Below, one piece after another: positions 1 to 7,076 of a DNA stretch of 22,086 bases; position 1 is the stretch's first letter; each line of letters opens with the position of its first letter. Origin of the DNA: Elusimicrobiota bacterium (GTDB lineage: Bacteria > CAYTYR01 > UBA6262 > DAOVJB01); NCBI GenBank assembly GCA_030673425.1, contig DAOVJB010000004.1, positions 1 through 22,086 on the forward strand, given 5' to 3'. The translations under genes and the position numbers were made by a program. Under the pieces are notes generated by a model. It ran no database searches. It saw only the letters and a program-made list of their open reading frames with translations, and was not told where the DNA came from.

Positions 1-41
1 ATATAACTGCTTAGCAGGTCTCTTGCCCTTTTACAATCCAT
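1..41 (-). CDS. Probable zinc-finger anti-sigma factor, N-terminal fragment
   Basis: An ATG at 41 opens a reading frame that runs off the left edge of the window with 13 codons visible, reading MDCKRARDLLSSY. It starts inside the last codons of the ECF sigma gene, an 11-base overlap that suggests translational coupling. The opening pattern, Met-x-Cys-x-x-Ala-x-x-Leu-Leu-Ser-x-Tyr, is typical of the first helix of zf-HC2 anti-sigma factors, where the early Cys is a zinc ligand. A gene directly following and overlapping an ECF sigma factor is very often its anti-sigma factor. The rest of the protein, including the HxxxCxxC part of the zinc motif and any membrane segment, lies outside the window, so the call rests on 13 residues plus context. 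Confidence 0.6.
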   Translation of the reverse strand, partial: MDCKRARDLLSSY

Positions 42-615
42 TTTTAACCACTCCCTTTAATTTCTCTTTTAATATGAGCCTCGCCCGAGACAACCGGGAT
101 TTAACGGTCCCCTCCCTGCAGCCTAACGAATCAGCAATCTCCTGATAAGAGAGCCCTTGTATATCTCTTAAGATAATAACCGCCTTATATTCAATTCTCA
201 AACAATTTATTGCCTTCTGGACGTATGTCTGGGTCTCTTTCTTAAGAATAATTTTATCCGGCGGAAGTTCTTTATCATCAAGTGTTCTTGAAATCTCCCC
301 TTCTGATGTTTCAATTGGTGCATCTATTGGTTCCGGTTTAGGATGTCTTGCCCAGTTTTTCATTTTATTTTTGGTGAGGTTTATGGCAATACGGTAAATC
401 CAGGTATAAAAACAGGCGTCCTCGCGGAAATTTGCCATTGATTTATAAGCCCTTATGAATGCTTCCTGGGTTATATCCTTTGCTTCCTCGTACTCACCGA
501 GCATCCTGTAGGCGACGTTAAAAACTCTTTTCTGGTATTTCAGGATTAATTCACCAAAAGCTCTTTTATCATTGTTTTTGCATCTGGCTATTAATTCCGC
601 TTCTTTATGGTGCAA
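31..615 (-). CDS. ECF-family RNA polymerase sigma factor (RpoE-like)
   Basis: A 194-residue sigma-70 family protein with only regions 2 and 4, the extracytoplasmic-function layout. Region 2 spans about residues 20-90 and includes DITQEAFIRAYKS and FYTWIYRIAINLTKN, used for core binding and -10 recognition. Region 4 spans about 130-185 and carries a helix-turn-helix, YQEIADSLGCREGTVKSRLS, for -35 recognition. Between them is an acidic and proline-rich linker. The start is TTG at 615; no in-frame ATG lies before region 2, and a GAAGGGAAG Shine-Dalgarno stretch sits about 8-10 bases upstream. It would direct RNA polymerase to a stress or envelope regulon, which cannot be read from this sequence. 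A probable anti-sigma gene overlaps its 3' end. The gene lies 46 bases after prfB and may share its transcript. Confidence 0.92.
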   Translation of the reverse strand: MHHKEAELIARCKNNDKRAFGELILKYQKRVFNVAYRMLGEYEEAKDITQEAFIRAYKSMANFREDACFYTWIYRIAINLTKNKMKNWARHPKPEPIDAPIETSEGEISRTLDDKELPPDKIILKKETQTYVQKAINCLRIEYKAVIILRDIQGLSYQEIADSLGCREGTVKSRLSRARLILKEKLKGVVKNGL

Positions 616-661
616 AAATATTCTTCCCTTCTTTTAGACTATCTTTATATACTTAAAGTTC

Positions 662-1754
662 CTACTTCTTCATCTCAAGATAGGCCTGGATGAATTTATC
701 TATGGCCCCGTTCATTACAGCTTCCACGTTGCCTACATCCACGTTGGTCCTATGATCCTTAACCATAGTATAAGGGCAAAAAACATAGGAACGGATTTGG
801 CTTCCCCATGCAATATCTCCCTTGTCATCATAATGCTTCTCCTGCTGGCTTCTTTTTTCCTCCTGCTGGAGTTCAAACAATTTGGCCTTAAGCAGTTTCA
901 TTGCTGTTGCTTTATTCTTAAACTGTGAACGTTCATTCTGGCACTGCACTACAGTACCTGTCGGTAAATGCGTGATCCTGACAGCTGACTCTGTTTTGTT
1001 TACGTGCTGTCCGCCATGACCGCTGGCACGGTATGTATCTATTCTCAGATCTTTATCTTCTATGTTTATCTGGAATTCTTCTGCTACCTCAGGGATAACA
1101 TCACATGAGGCAAAAGAGGTATGCCTTCTTTTGTTGGAATCAAAAGGGGAAATACGCACCAGGCGATGCACCCCTATTTCTGAGGCCAGATACCCGTAAG
1201 CATAATCTCCCCGGACAATGAAGGTTACACTTTTTATTCCTGCTTCATCACCGGGGAGGATATCTGTAATCTGTACTGAATAACCTTGTATCTCCGCCCA
1301 ACGTTTATACATCCTCAGGAGCATCTCGGTCCAATCGCAGGCCTCGGTTCCACCTGCCCCTGAATGGAGCGTAACAATAGCGTTATTTCTGTCATACTCT
1401 CCGCTTAATAATTTCTGAAGTCTTAATCTTTCCAGCCTGTCCCTAACCGTATTAATCCCTATAGAAATTTCCTTGAGTGTCTCCTTATCTTCATTCTCCC
1501 TGACCAAATCCAACAATATCATCAGGTCTGAATGTTTTGTTTTTAGGTCAAACCACTGGTTGGATTCGGTCTTTAAAGTGGTTACCCTCCGCATAATATC
1601 GCGGGCATCCGATCTTTTCCAGAATCCGAGGGTTGAAGCCTGCTCTTCTAATTCGGCAATCTCTTTTTCTTTTTTATCTAGATCAAAGATACCCCCTCAT
1701 CTGTTCTAACCTCTTACCGATTAGTTCTAGTTCACTTGCTAATTCATTTAACAT
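662..1754 (-). CDS. prfB: Peptide chain release factor 2, expressed by programmed +1 frameshift
   Basis: RF2 recognises UGA and UAA stop codons and triggers peptide release in the ribosome. The gene is in two frames. An ATG at 1754, preceded by AAGGAGA, opens 23 codons that end at an in-frame TGA (1685-1683). Shifting +1 at CTT TGA continues as DLDKKEKEIAELEEQA and into the long frame ending at 662, giving about 363 residues, the normal RF2 length. In the joined protein the stop-reading tripeptide SPF falls at about residues 202-204 and the catalytic GGQ at about 247-249, in RASGHGGQHVNKT. Both positions match the family. The frame beginning at the ATG at 1594 taken alone would lack the N-terminal helices. 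Expression should be self-limiting, because low RF2 favours the shift. Confidence 0.97.
1683..1697 (-). promoter_or_regulatory. RF2 programmed +1 frameshift signal
   Basis: On the minus strand the sequence reads AGG GGG TAT CTT TGA. A Shine-Dalgarno-like AGGGGG lies three bases before the slippery CTT codon, followed by the UGA stop at codon 24. This matches the canonical bacterial prfB recoding site, with only the base after the TGA differing: here T, commonly C. Confidence 0.96.
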
Positions 1755-1768
1755 AATGTTTTCTCCTT

Positions 1769-1809
1769 GAAAATTAGAAAAAGGGATGCATAATTTTCAT
1801 ATTTTCTAA
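1769..1809 (-). repeat. Overlapping inverted repeats in the glmM-prfB gap
   Basis: Two 8-base perfect inverted repeats share arms here. GAAAATTA (1769-1776) pairs with TAATTTTC (1791-1798), and TTAGAAAA (1774-1781) pairs with TTTTCTAA (1802-1809). They cannot form together. The first abuts the prfB Shine-Dalgarno sequence (1761-1768). The arms are AT-rich, so chance is possible. Confidence 0.35.
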
Positions 1810-1824
1810 TATAATATATCCCAA

Positions 1825-3171
1825 TTATGAAGTCCCTAATTTTTTAATATCTTCACAAAGTTGTTCTGCTCTTTGTTGTGTGGGTGCTTCGGCTATAATT
1901 CTGACTACAGGCTCGGTATTAGAAGGTCTTATATGAACCCACGAATCCCCTAAATCTATTTTTACCCCGTCTTCTGAATTAATCGGATTCTCTTTATATT
2001 CATCTTTTATTTTCTCTAAAAGCGTATCAACCTTATCAAGCGGGTACTCTATTTTCCTCTTAACCATTTTATACTGCGGAATCGTTGATGTTAATTTACT
2101 TATGGTAAGTCCTGATTCTGCCAGATGCTGCAAGATAACAGCTATGCCGCAAAGGCTGTCACGACCGTAAATAATCTCGGGAATTATAACCCCGCCGTTC
2201 CCTTCTCCGCCGACTACTGCATTATATTCTTTCATCTTTTCCACTACGTTGATTTCGCCTATCCTGGTTCTTATAACTTCACAATTAAATTGTCCGGCGA
2301 TATCATCTATTGCTTTAGTAGTTGACAGATTAGTAACAACAACTCCTCTTTTTTTCTTAAGAACAAACTGTGTTGCTAAAGCAAGTGTATATTCCTCCCC
2401 TATACATTCACCTTTTTCTGAAACAATTGCCAGCCTGTCAGCATCCGGGTCCTGGGCAAAACCTATATCAGCTCCTTTTGTTCTAATCACATCACATAAT
2501 TGTTTAAGGTTTTCCGGTACAGGCTCAGGTGTATGAGGGAATAAACCGTCAGGCTCGGTATTAATCTCTATTACCTTGCAGCCTAATTCCTCGAGCAACA
2601 TAGGTGTGATAACAGAGCCTGCGCCGTTGCAACTATCAAGTACCACAGTGAATTGTTTTCTGCGAATAACATCAGTATTAATGTGCTTTATTATCTTATC
2701 TATATGCCTACGTGCTACATCCTGTGAATCTATTTTTTCTATATTGTTCTGTTTCTTTTCACTTACCACTGTAAAACTTTTCTTGCGCCATATATCTAAA
2801 AACTCTTCAACCTCGGGTTTTGTGAGAAAAATTCCGCTCGCAGAAACAAATTTAAGACCGTTCCACATGGAAGGATTATGACTGGCAGTTATTATTATTC
2901 CACCTGCGGCACCGAGCTCCTTAACCATTAAAAGTGTTGTGGGAGTAGGAGCAATTCCTATATCTATTATTTCGCAGCCCGCATCAAGAAGTCCGGAAAC
3001 AATGCTTTCCTTAAGTTCTTTACCTGAGGGACGCGTATCCCTTGCTACCACTACCCTACCGCTTTTAACATAAGTACCAAATGCCCTGGCAAAATCTATC
3101 ACTACTTCCAGTGTAAGAGTTTCTCCGACAATTCCTCTCACGCCGGAAATACTAATTTTTAATTTATCCAT
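1825..3171 (-). CDS. glmM: Phosphoglucosamine/phosphomannomutase (alpha-D-phosphohexomutase family)
   Basis: A 448-residue four-domain phosphohexomutase that moves phosphate between C6 and C1 of a hexose. In GlmM this makes glucosamine-1-phosphate for UDP-GlcNAc and so for peptidoglycan and LPS. The catalytic phosphoserine is Ser97 in TASHNP (95-100). The metal-binding loop is DPDADR (241-246), the sugar-binding loop is GGEGNGG (321-327), and the phosphate-binding loop is RPSNTEP (415-421). The N-terminus reads ISISGVRGIVG, usual for GlmM-like proteins. The GEGNGG loop, rather than the GEQSGH of typical bacterial GlmM, is closer to archaeal-type GlmM/ManB proteins, so substrate specificity (glucosamine or mannose) is not settled. 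An AGGAAAAGG Shine-Dalgarno lies directly upstream. The gene follows parB by 61 bases. Confidence 0.88.
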   Translation of the reverse strand: MDKLKISISGVRGIVGETLTLEVVIDFARAFGTYVKSGRVVVARDTRPSGKELKESIVSGLLDAGCEIIDIGIAPTPTTLLMVKELGAAGGIIITASHNPSMWNGLKFVSASGIFLTKPEVEEFLDIWRKKSFTVVSEKKQNNIEKIDSQDVARRHIDKIIKHINTDVIRRKQFTVVLDSCNGAGSVITPMLLEELGCKVIEINTEPDGLFPHTPEPVPENLKQLCDVIRTKGADIGFAQDPDADRLAIVSEKGECIGEEYTLALATQFVLKKKRGVVVTNLSTTKAIDDIAGQFNCEVIRTRIGEINVVEKMKEYNAVVGGEGNGGVIIPEIIYGRDSLCGIAVILQHLAESGLTISKLTSTIPQYKMVKRKIEYPLDKVDTLLEKIKDEYKENPINSEDGVKIDLGDSWVHIRPSNTEPVVRIIAEAPTQQRAEQLCEDIKKLGTS

Positions 3172-3232
3172 CCTTTTCCTGAGACCTTATTTTCCTTTAA
3201 GAATATCTACAACTTTCTTGATTATGAAACAT

Positions 3233-4105
3233 TTATTTTTTCTTTTTAAGAATCCCTACTATCCTATCAAAATCCTCCTCCGAATAATAATTAATTTCTA
3301 TCTTTCCTTTGCCTCCCCGGTATGCAATCTTCACCTGGGTTGCAAAAATCCTCTGCAGGTCCTGTTCTATTTGCAGTAATTCGATATTTTTACCTTTTTC
3401 TTTTCTTTCTTTTAATCCTTTGCCTTTTACTTTTTTTACAATATCCTCAGCCTGTCTCACTGTCAAGTGATGTTTCATAATTCTTTTTACAAGGTAATCC
3501 TGTTTCTTGGGCGTCTCCAGAGATAAGACAGTCCGTGCATGCCCTGCTGAAATAAGACCTTCAACCATGTACTGTTTAATCTCCTCCGGAAGCTTTAGCA
3601 ATCTTAATGTATTTGCTATTGAAGAGCGGTCTTTCCCTATCCGCTTGGACATTTCCTCCTGAGTCAAACCAAAATCCTCTATGAGCTGCCTGTATGCCTC
3701 GGCTTCCTCCAAAGGATTCAGTTCTTCTCTCTGAATATTTTCTATAAGAGATATTTCAAACATATCCCTGTCGATAACTTCTCTTACAATAGACGGAATT
3801 TCTTTTAGTCCGAGTTCCTTAACTGCCCGCCAGCGCCGTTCCCCTGCAATTATTTCATATTTATCGCCAACGGATCGAATCAATATAGGCTGAATAACAC
3901 CTTTCTCCTTTATGGAATCACTTAGCTCTTTTATTTTCTGCTCATCAAATTTCTGCCTCGGCTGATATTTATTAGGTTTAATTTTATCTATTTCCACATT
4001 TAATACAGAATCCCTATATGTCTGTTTATCAAGTGACGATTTACCTTTCATGTTGCTTGTTGCTGGTATTAATGCTTCCAAGCCTTTGCCTAATGCCCTG
4101 TGCAT
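3233..4105 (-). CDS. parB: Chromosome partitioning protein ParB (parS-binding CTPase)
   Basis: A 290-residue ParB/Spo0J. It loads at parS sites as a CTP-gated DNA clamp and spreads, and with ParA segregates the origin region and recruits SMC. The N-terminus has the ParA-stimulating motif ALGKGLEALI (residues 4-13). The CTP-binding domain spans about 35-135 with GERRWRA (88-94) and ENIQREELNPLEEA (122-135). A helix-turn-helix for parS lies at about 146-170 (LTQEEMSKRIGKDRSSIANTL), and the C-terminal dimer domain at about 240-290. The start is ATG at 4105, preceded by a strong AAAGGAGGAG. It lies 43 bases after parA, so the two are surely co-transcribed. Four parS-like sites occur 2-4 kb upstream. 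Confidence 0.96.
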   Translation of the reverse strand: MHRALGKGLEALIPATSNMKGKSSLDKQTYRDSVLNVEIDKIKPNKYQPRQKFDEQKIKELSDSIKEKGVIQPILIRSVGDKYEIIAGERRWRAVKELGLKEIPSIVREVIDRDMFEISLIENIQREELNPLEEAEAYRQLIEDFGLTQEEMSKRIGKDRSSIANTLRLLKLPEEIKQYMVEGLISAGHARTVLSLETPKKQDYLVKRIMKHHLTVRQAEDIVKKVKGKGLKERKEKGKNIELLQIEQDLQRIFATQVKIAYRGGKGKIEINYYSEEDFDRIVGILKKKK

Positions 4106-4148
4106 TCTAACTCCTCCTTTTCCTAGTCATAGTTTATATTATTTTAAT

Positions 4149-5138
4149 TTACCCTGTTACATTTTCAGTATCCACCGGGGGGACAACAGATTGTTCGTCT
4201 CTTTCCCCCGTCTCCTGTACAATTTCATTTATATTGTTTGTTACGCTCTCAGTATCCAGCGGGGGTGTAACAGGTTGTTCATTTATCTTTTTTATTTGGG
4301 CTGTAATATTTTGTACTGTATCTCCTACTATATTGCTTATTATATTCTCCGCAGCCCCATCTTCAGAAGTTTGCTCTTCTTCTTTATGAATTAATTCCTT
4401 TGCTAAGGACATATATGCGAGGGCCCCGCTGGAATTCCTGTCATAAACAATGATAGGCTTGCCGAAACTGGGGGACTCTGATAACTTTATATTCCTCGGA
4501 ATGATAGTATCAAAAACCTTATCCTTGAAATAATTCTTAACTTCATTTATAACCTGTGCTGATAAGTTAACCCTCTTATCATACATGGTTAACACAACTC
4601 CGTTAAGTATTAACTCAGGATTCAGATTTCTCTGGATTAATTCCATTGTGTTTAATAATTGTCCCAATCCTTCCAGTGCGTAATACTCACATTGTATGGG
4701 AATTATTATTGATCCTGCGGCTGTTAGAGCATTTATGCTTAGAAGCCCCAGGGAGGGAGGGGAGTCGATGATAATGTAATCATAAACATCCTTTACTTTT
4801 TCAAGAGCTCTTTTTAATCTTGATTCGCGGCTAAGGGCACTTACCAGTTCTACCTCTGCGCCGATGAGGTTAATGTTAGAAGGGATAATATCCAGCCAGT
4901 CAATATCCGTGCGCATAACTATTTCCTCAACAGAAGCCTGCTCTATTAAGACTTCATATATGCTATGCGTAACTTCTTTTTTATCAATGCCTAATCCGCT
5001 TGTTGCGTTGGCCTGGGAATCTATATCTATAAGAAGTGTTTCCTTGCCGAAGAAAGCCAGGCATGCTGAAAGGTTGACAGCAGTAGTAGTTTTACCTACT
5101 CCTCCTTTTTGATTTGATATAGCAATGATTTTTCCCAT
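4149..5138 (-). CDS. parA: Chromosome partitioning ATPase ParA (Soj) with C-terminal repeat tail
   Basis: A Walker-type ATPase that binds DNA non-specifically as an ATP dimer and is released by ParB, moving the origin. The deviant Walker A is KGGVGKTT (residues 11-18), with the signature lysine at 11. The switch/Walker B segments DSQANAT and DYIIIDSPPSLG are also visible. The conserved fold ends near residue 250 (SLAKELI). Soj-type ParAs usually stop near 255, but this one has 329 residues. The extra 79 are a low-complexity, probably disordered tail. It holds two copies of a 14-residue unit, EQPVTPPLDTESVT and EQSVVPPVDTENVT, with a 28-residue period. It is first in the parAB operon, with ATG at 5138. 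Confidence 0.96.
   Translation of the reverse strand: MGKIIAISNQKGGVGKTTTAVNLSACLAFFGKETLLIDIDSQANATSGLGIDKKEVTHSIYEVLIEQASVEEIVMRTDIDWLDIIPSNINLIGAEVELVSALSRESRLKRALEKVKDVYDYIIIDSPPSLGLLSINALTAAGSIIIPIQCEYYALEGLGQLLNTMELIQRNLNPELILNGVVLTMYDKRVNLSAQVINEVKNYFKDKVFDTIIPRNIKLSESPSFGKPIIVYDRNSSGALAYMSLAKELIHKEEEQTSEDGAAENIISNIVGDTVQNITAQIKKINEQPVTPPLDTESVTNNINEIVQETGERDEQSVVPPVDTENVTG
4155..4280 (-). repeat. Tandem repeat coding for the ParA tail
   Basis: Two 42-base copies, 4155-4196 and 4239-4280, are about 80 percent identical. They start 84 bases apart, exactly 28 codons, so the repeat keeps the parA frame. The intervening segment codes for NNINEIVQETGERD. The pattern suggests an in-frame duplication near the 3' end of parA. 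Confidence 0.8.
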
Positions 5139-5241
5139 TGTCCACCCTCAAATATTAACTGAATAAAATAGGTATTACACTTCTTTTTTTAACATATAAA
5201 CATAAATAAAGCAACAATTTTTTAATATTTTCTTATAATTA

Positions 5242-6189
5242 TTACCATTTTTGCCTATTATCTTTTAGATACCTAAGCCACTCAGCCTCTAATTTATAAA
5301 CATTGTGAAATTCATCCGGATATACCTTGCCTAATGCATTATTTATGTTCCGATCCTGTGAGAAAACAAGGCAGAATTCCTTAAATTTTTCCTTCCCTTC
5401 CTGTTCAATCATAAAGCTAACTATACTTAAACATTCGGCATACCAGAGGTGGATCCTTTTCAGATCCTCTTGTTGCAAATCTTTTGCCTTTATCAATTCA
5501 CGTATAGAGATATGCTCACCTCTTCTTGCCATATCTAACCTGGGAGCCAAAACTTCATTAATAAATTTATTATATACACTCGATTCCCCATACATGGCAA
5601 CCCCTTCTGAAAGCCATCTCATAGCACCTAAATCATAACGGCCTCCTAAAAATCTATAAAACAGAAGATGAGTTAACTCATGGGGAACCAACCCTTTTAA
5701 ATGCGGCCCTTCATAAGAATAAAAACTATTGGTTACATAGACTGCGTTGCCTATAGACCAGGGAAAAGGACTTTCTGTCTTCTCCCTGTACGTTTCTACA
5801 TCCTTAAAAATGACTATCTTTATTCTCTGTCCCATCCTATATTCTAAATCCACAGAAGCATAACCAAGACTCTTAGTAATGCTCTCATAAACTTTTTCAA
5901 TTTTATCGTTTAAATATTGCGCGAGATCTCCATTCTGACAGTAGATATCAAAATGCTTGGTTTGATAATGCACAAAATCGTTCTGTTCAACAAGATGCTC
6001 AATTCCCCTGCTGCTTTCTTTCTCTTTTGTCATTTCATATACAAGGCGGGATATCCGCTCAGTTTCTATATTCCAACGGTACATACGCTGGTTATACCTT
6101 TGAAGATAGGAAAAATAACTGAACGCAAAAACAAATACAGAAAACAATATTGCCAGAAGAACTACTTTTGGTCTAACAGTCCATTTCAT
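5242..6189 (-). CDS. Membrane-anchored HExxH metalloprotease, peptidase MA-like
   Basis: A 315-residue protein with one N-terminal membrane segment (about residues 8-28, positive residues before it) and the rest probably outside the membrane. A zinc protease signature HELTH (170-174: ligands His170 and His174, catalytic Glu171) is followed by WLSEGVAMYGE, whose Glu195 is the likely third ligand. This is the gluzincin arrangement of the peptidase_MA_2 family. A helical stretch at about 40-70 precedes the catalytic domain. The substrate is unknown. The start is ATG at 6189 with AAAGGGA upstream. It lies between parA and rsmG, where a protease is not a usual member, and a parS-like site sits 42 bases upstream of its start. 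Family assignment is from the motif pair only. Confidence 0.8.
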   Translation of the reverse strand: MKWTVRPKVVLLAILFSVFVFAFSYFSYLQRYNQRMYRWNIETERISRLVYEMTKEKESSRGIEHLVEQNDFVHYQTKHFDIYCQNGDLAQYLNDKIEKVYESITKSLGYASVDLEYRMGQRIKIVIFKDVETYREKTESPFPWSIGNAVYVTNSFYSYEGPHLKGLVPHELTHLLFYRFLGGRYDLGAMRWLSEGVAMYGESSVYNKFINEVLAPRLDMARRGEHISIRELIKAKDLQQEDLKRIHLWYAECLSIVSFMIEQEGKEKFKEFCLVFSQDRNINNALGKVYPDEFHNVYKLEAEWLRYLKDNRQKW

Positions 6190-6230
6190 TACCCGATTTC
6201 CCTTTCTAATATAGATTTATAATATATTCC

Positions 6231-6246
6231 CGTTTCACATGAAACA
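6231..6246. promoter_or_regulatory. parS: parS-like ParB-binding site 1
   Basis: CGTTTCACATGAAACA matches the bacterial parS consensus TGTTTCACGTGAAACA at 14 of 16 positions. It lies in the gap between rsmG and the metalloprotease gene, about 1.1 kb upstream of parA. Confidence 0.85.
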
Positions 6247-6258
6247 GAACACAACCCT

Positions 6259-6996
6259 TTATTTTATAGGCCTCTTTTGCGGTATTCCTGCTCTCCTGGG
6301 GTATCTCCCAGGGGTCAGCTTAATTTTCTCAAGAACGACTAAATTCCTACCAAACCTCTCTTTTTTCAGTTCAAGTTCATACGGCTTTGTATACCTTATT
6401 ATTCCTCCCAACAAGTTAACAGCGTGCGCTGCTTCTTTGAGCTCTTCTGTAATCCGGGGACCTTTTTGGGCTACAAACATCCCGCCTCTTTTAAGAAAGG
6501 GAAGAGCGTATTCAACAAGCACTGATAATTTGGCTACTGCCCGGGCAACAACCAGCTCATATTTTCCCCTATGCCTGGACTCTCTACCATATTCCTCTGC
6601 CCGACCGGTTAATACCTCATATCCTTCTAAGCCTAGCTCACAGCAGACGTTTCTTAAAAAGTTAGCCTTTTTACCTGAAGCTTCAAGAAGCACTAACTTA
6701 AAATCAGGGTTATAGATTTTCAATGGAATTCCTGGAAACCCTGCTCCGCTACCAATGTCCATCAAAGCGCAACCCTCAAAACAGAGAGATTCTGGTATCC
6801 CTAAAAAACAGGCCAGGGAATCTACAAAATGTTTTATAACTATTTCATCATTACTTGTAATAGCAGTAAGATTAAATTTTTTATTCCATTGCTTAAGCAG
6901 GGTTAGATATATACTGAACTTATCAATCTGCCTGCTCTTTACCTTCAAGCCCAATCTATCCAGAGCCTCTTTTAATAATATTCCTGCATTTTCCAT
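6259..6996 (-). CDS. rsmG: 16S rRNA (guanine-N7)-methyltransferase RsmG (GidB)
   Basis: An SAM-dependent methyltransferase that modifies G527 of 16S rRNA (E. coli numbering), near the streptomycin site. Family marks are WNKKFNLTAI in the N-terminal helical part, the SAM-binding loop DIGSGAGFPGIPL, VARAVA, and the C-terminal TPGRYPRRAGIPQKRP. The chosen ATG at 6996 gives 245 residues, and the N-terminus then aligns with known RsmG proteins. A TTG at 7014 in the same frame would add six residues but has no Shine-Dalgarno. The ATG has CAAGGG only three bases away, so the start is not certain. rsmG next to parAB is a standard origin-proximal order. A tandem parS-like pair lies just upstream. Confidence 0.95.
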   Translation of the reverse strand: MENAGILLKEALDRLGLKVKSRQIDKFSIYLTLLKQWNKKFNLTAITSNDEIVIKHFVDSLACFLGIPESLCFEGCALMDIGSGAGFPGIPLKIYNPDFKLVLLEASGKKANFLRNVCCELGLEGYEVLTGRAEEYGRESRHRGKYELVVARAVAKLSVLVEYALPFLKRGGMFVAQKGPRITEELKEAAHAVNLLGGIIRYTKPYELELKKERFGRNLVVLEKIKLTPGRYPRRAGIPQKRPIK

Positions 6997-7025
6997 AAAC
7001 CCTTGATATTCCAATGTTTTTACCG

Positions 7026-7041
7026 TGTTTCACAGGAAATA
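7026..7041. promoter_or_regulatory. parS: parS-like site 2, degenerate copy of a tandem pair
   Basis: TGTTTCACAGGAAATA matches the parS consensus at 13 of 16 positions; the mismatches are two central bases and one in the right arm. It forms a head-to-tail repeat of 20-base period with site 3. It is 12 bases upstream of the alternative TTG start of rsmG, and the ATG follows 18 bases further on. Confidence 0.65.
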
Positions 7042-7045
7042 ACCG

Positions 7046-7061
7046 TGTTTCACAGGAAACA
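7046..7061. promoter_or_regulatory. parS: parS-like site 3
   Basis: TGTTTCACAGGAAACA matches the parS consensus at 14 of 16 positions, with both mismatches in the centre. The 20-base unit 7042-7061 repeats 7022-7041 with one change. Confidence 0.78.
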
Positions 7062-7076
7062 GCGATAGCTTTACGC

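Noticed and set aside
3211-3226. A half parS-like ATGAAACA before glmM
   Set aside because: Only about 10 of 16 positions match, with no left arm, which is the level expected by chance in AT-rich DNA.
3181-3232. A short readable tail after the parB stop (IIKKVVDILKGK in the +1 frame), suggesting a frameshifted ParB extension
   Set aside because: ParB ends at a normal length, the A-run gives no recognised +1 slippery site, and the tail is too short to judge.
4050-4394. A 114-codon plus-strand frame opposite the 5' end of parB and the 3' end of parA
   Set aside because: It is antisense to parAB and rich in Tyr, Phe and Ile, as expected from the complement of AT-rich coding sequence. It has no ribosome site and no recognisable family.
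5139-5241. A promoter for parAB in the 103-base gap upstream of parA
   Set aside because: The gap is very AT-rich, and several weak -10-like hexamers occur without a convincing -35, so no specific site can be supported.
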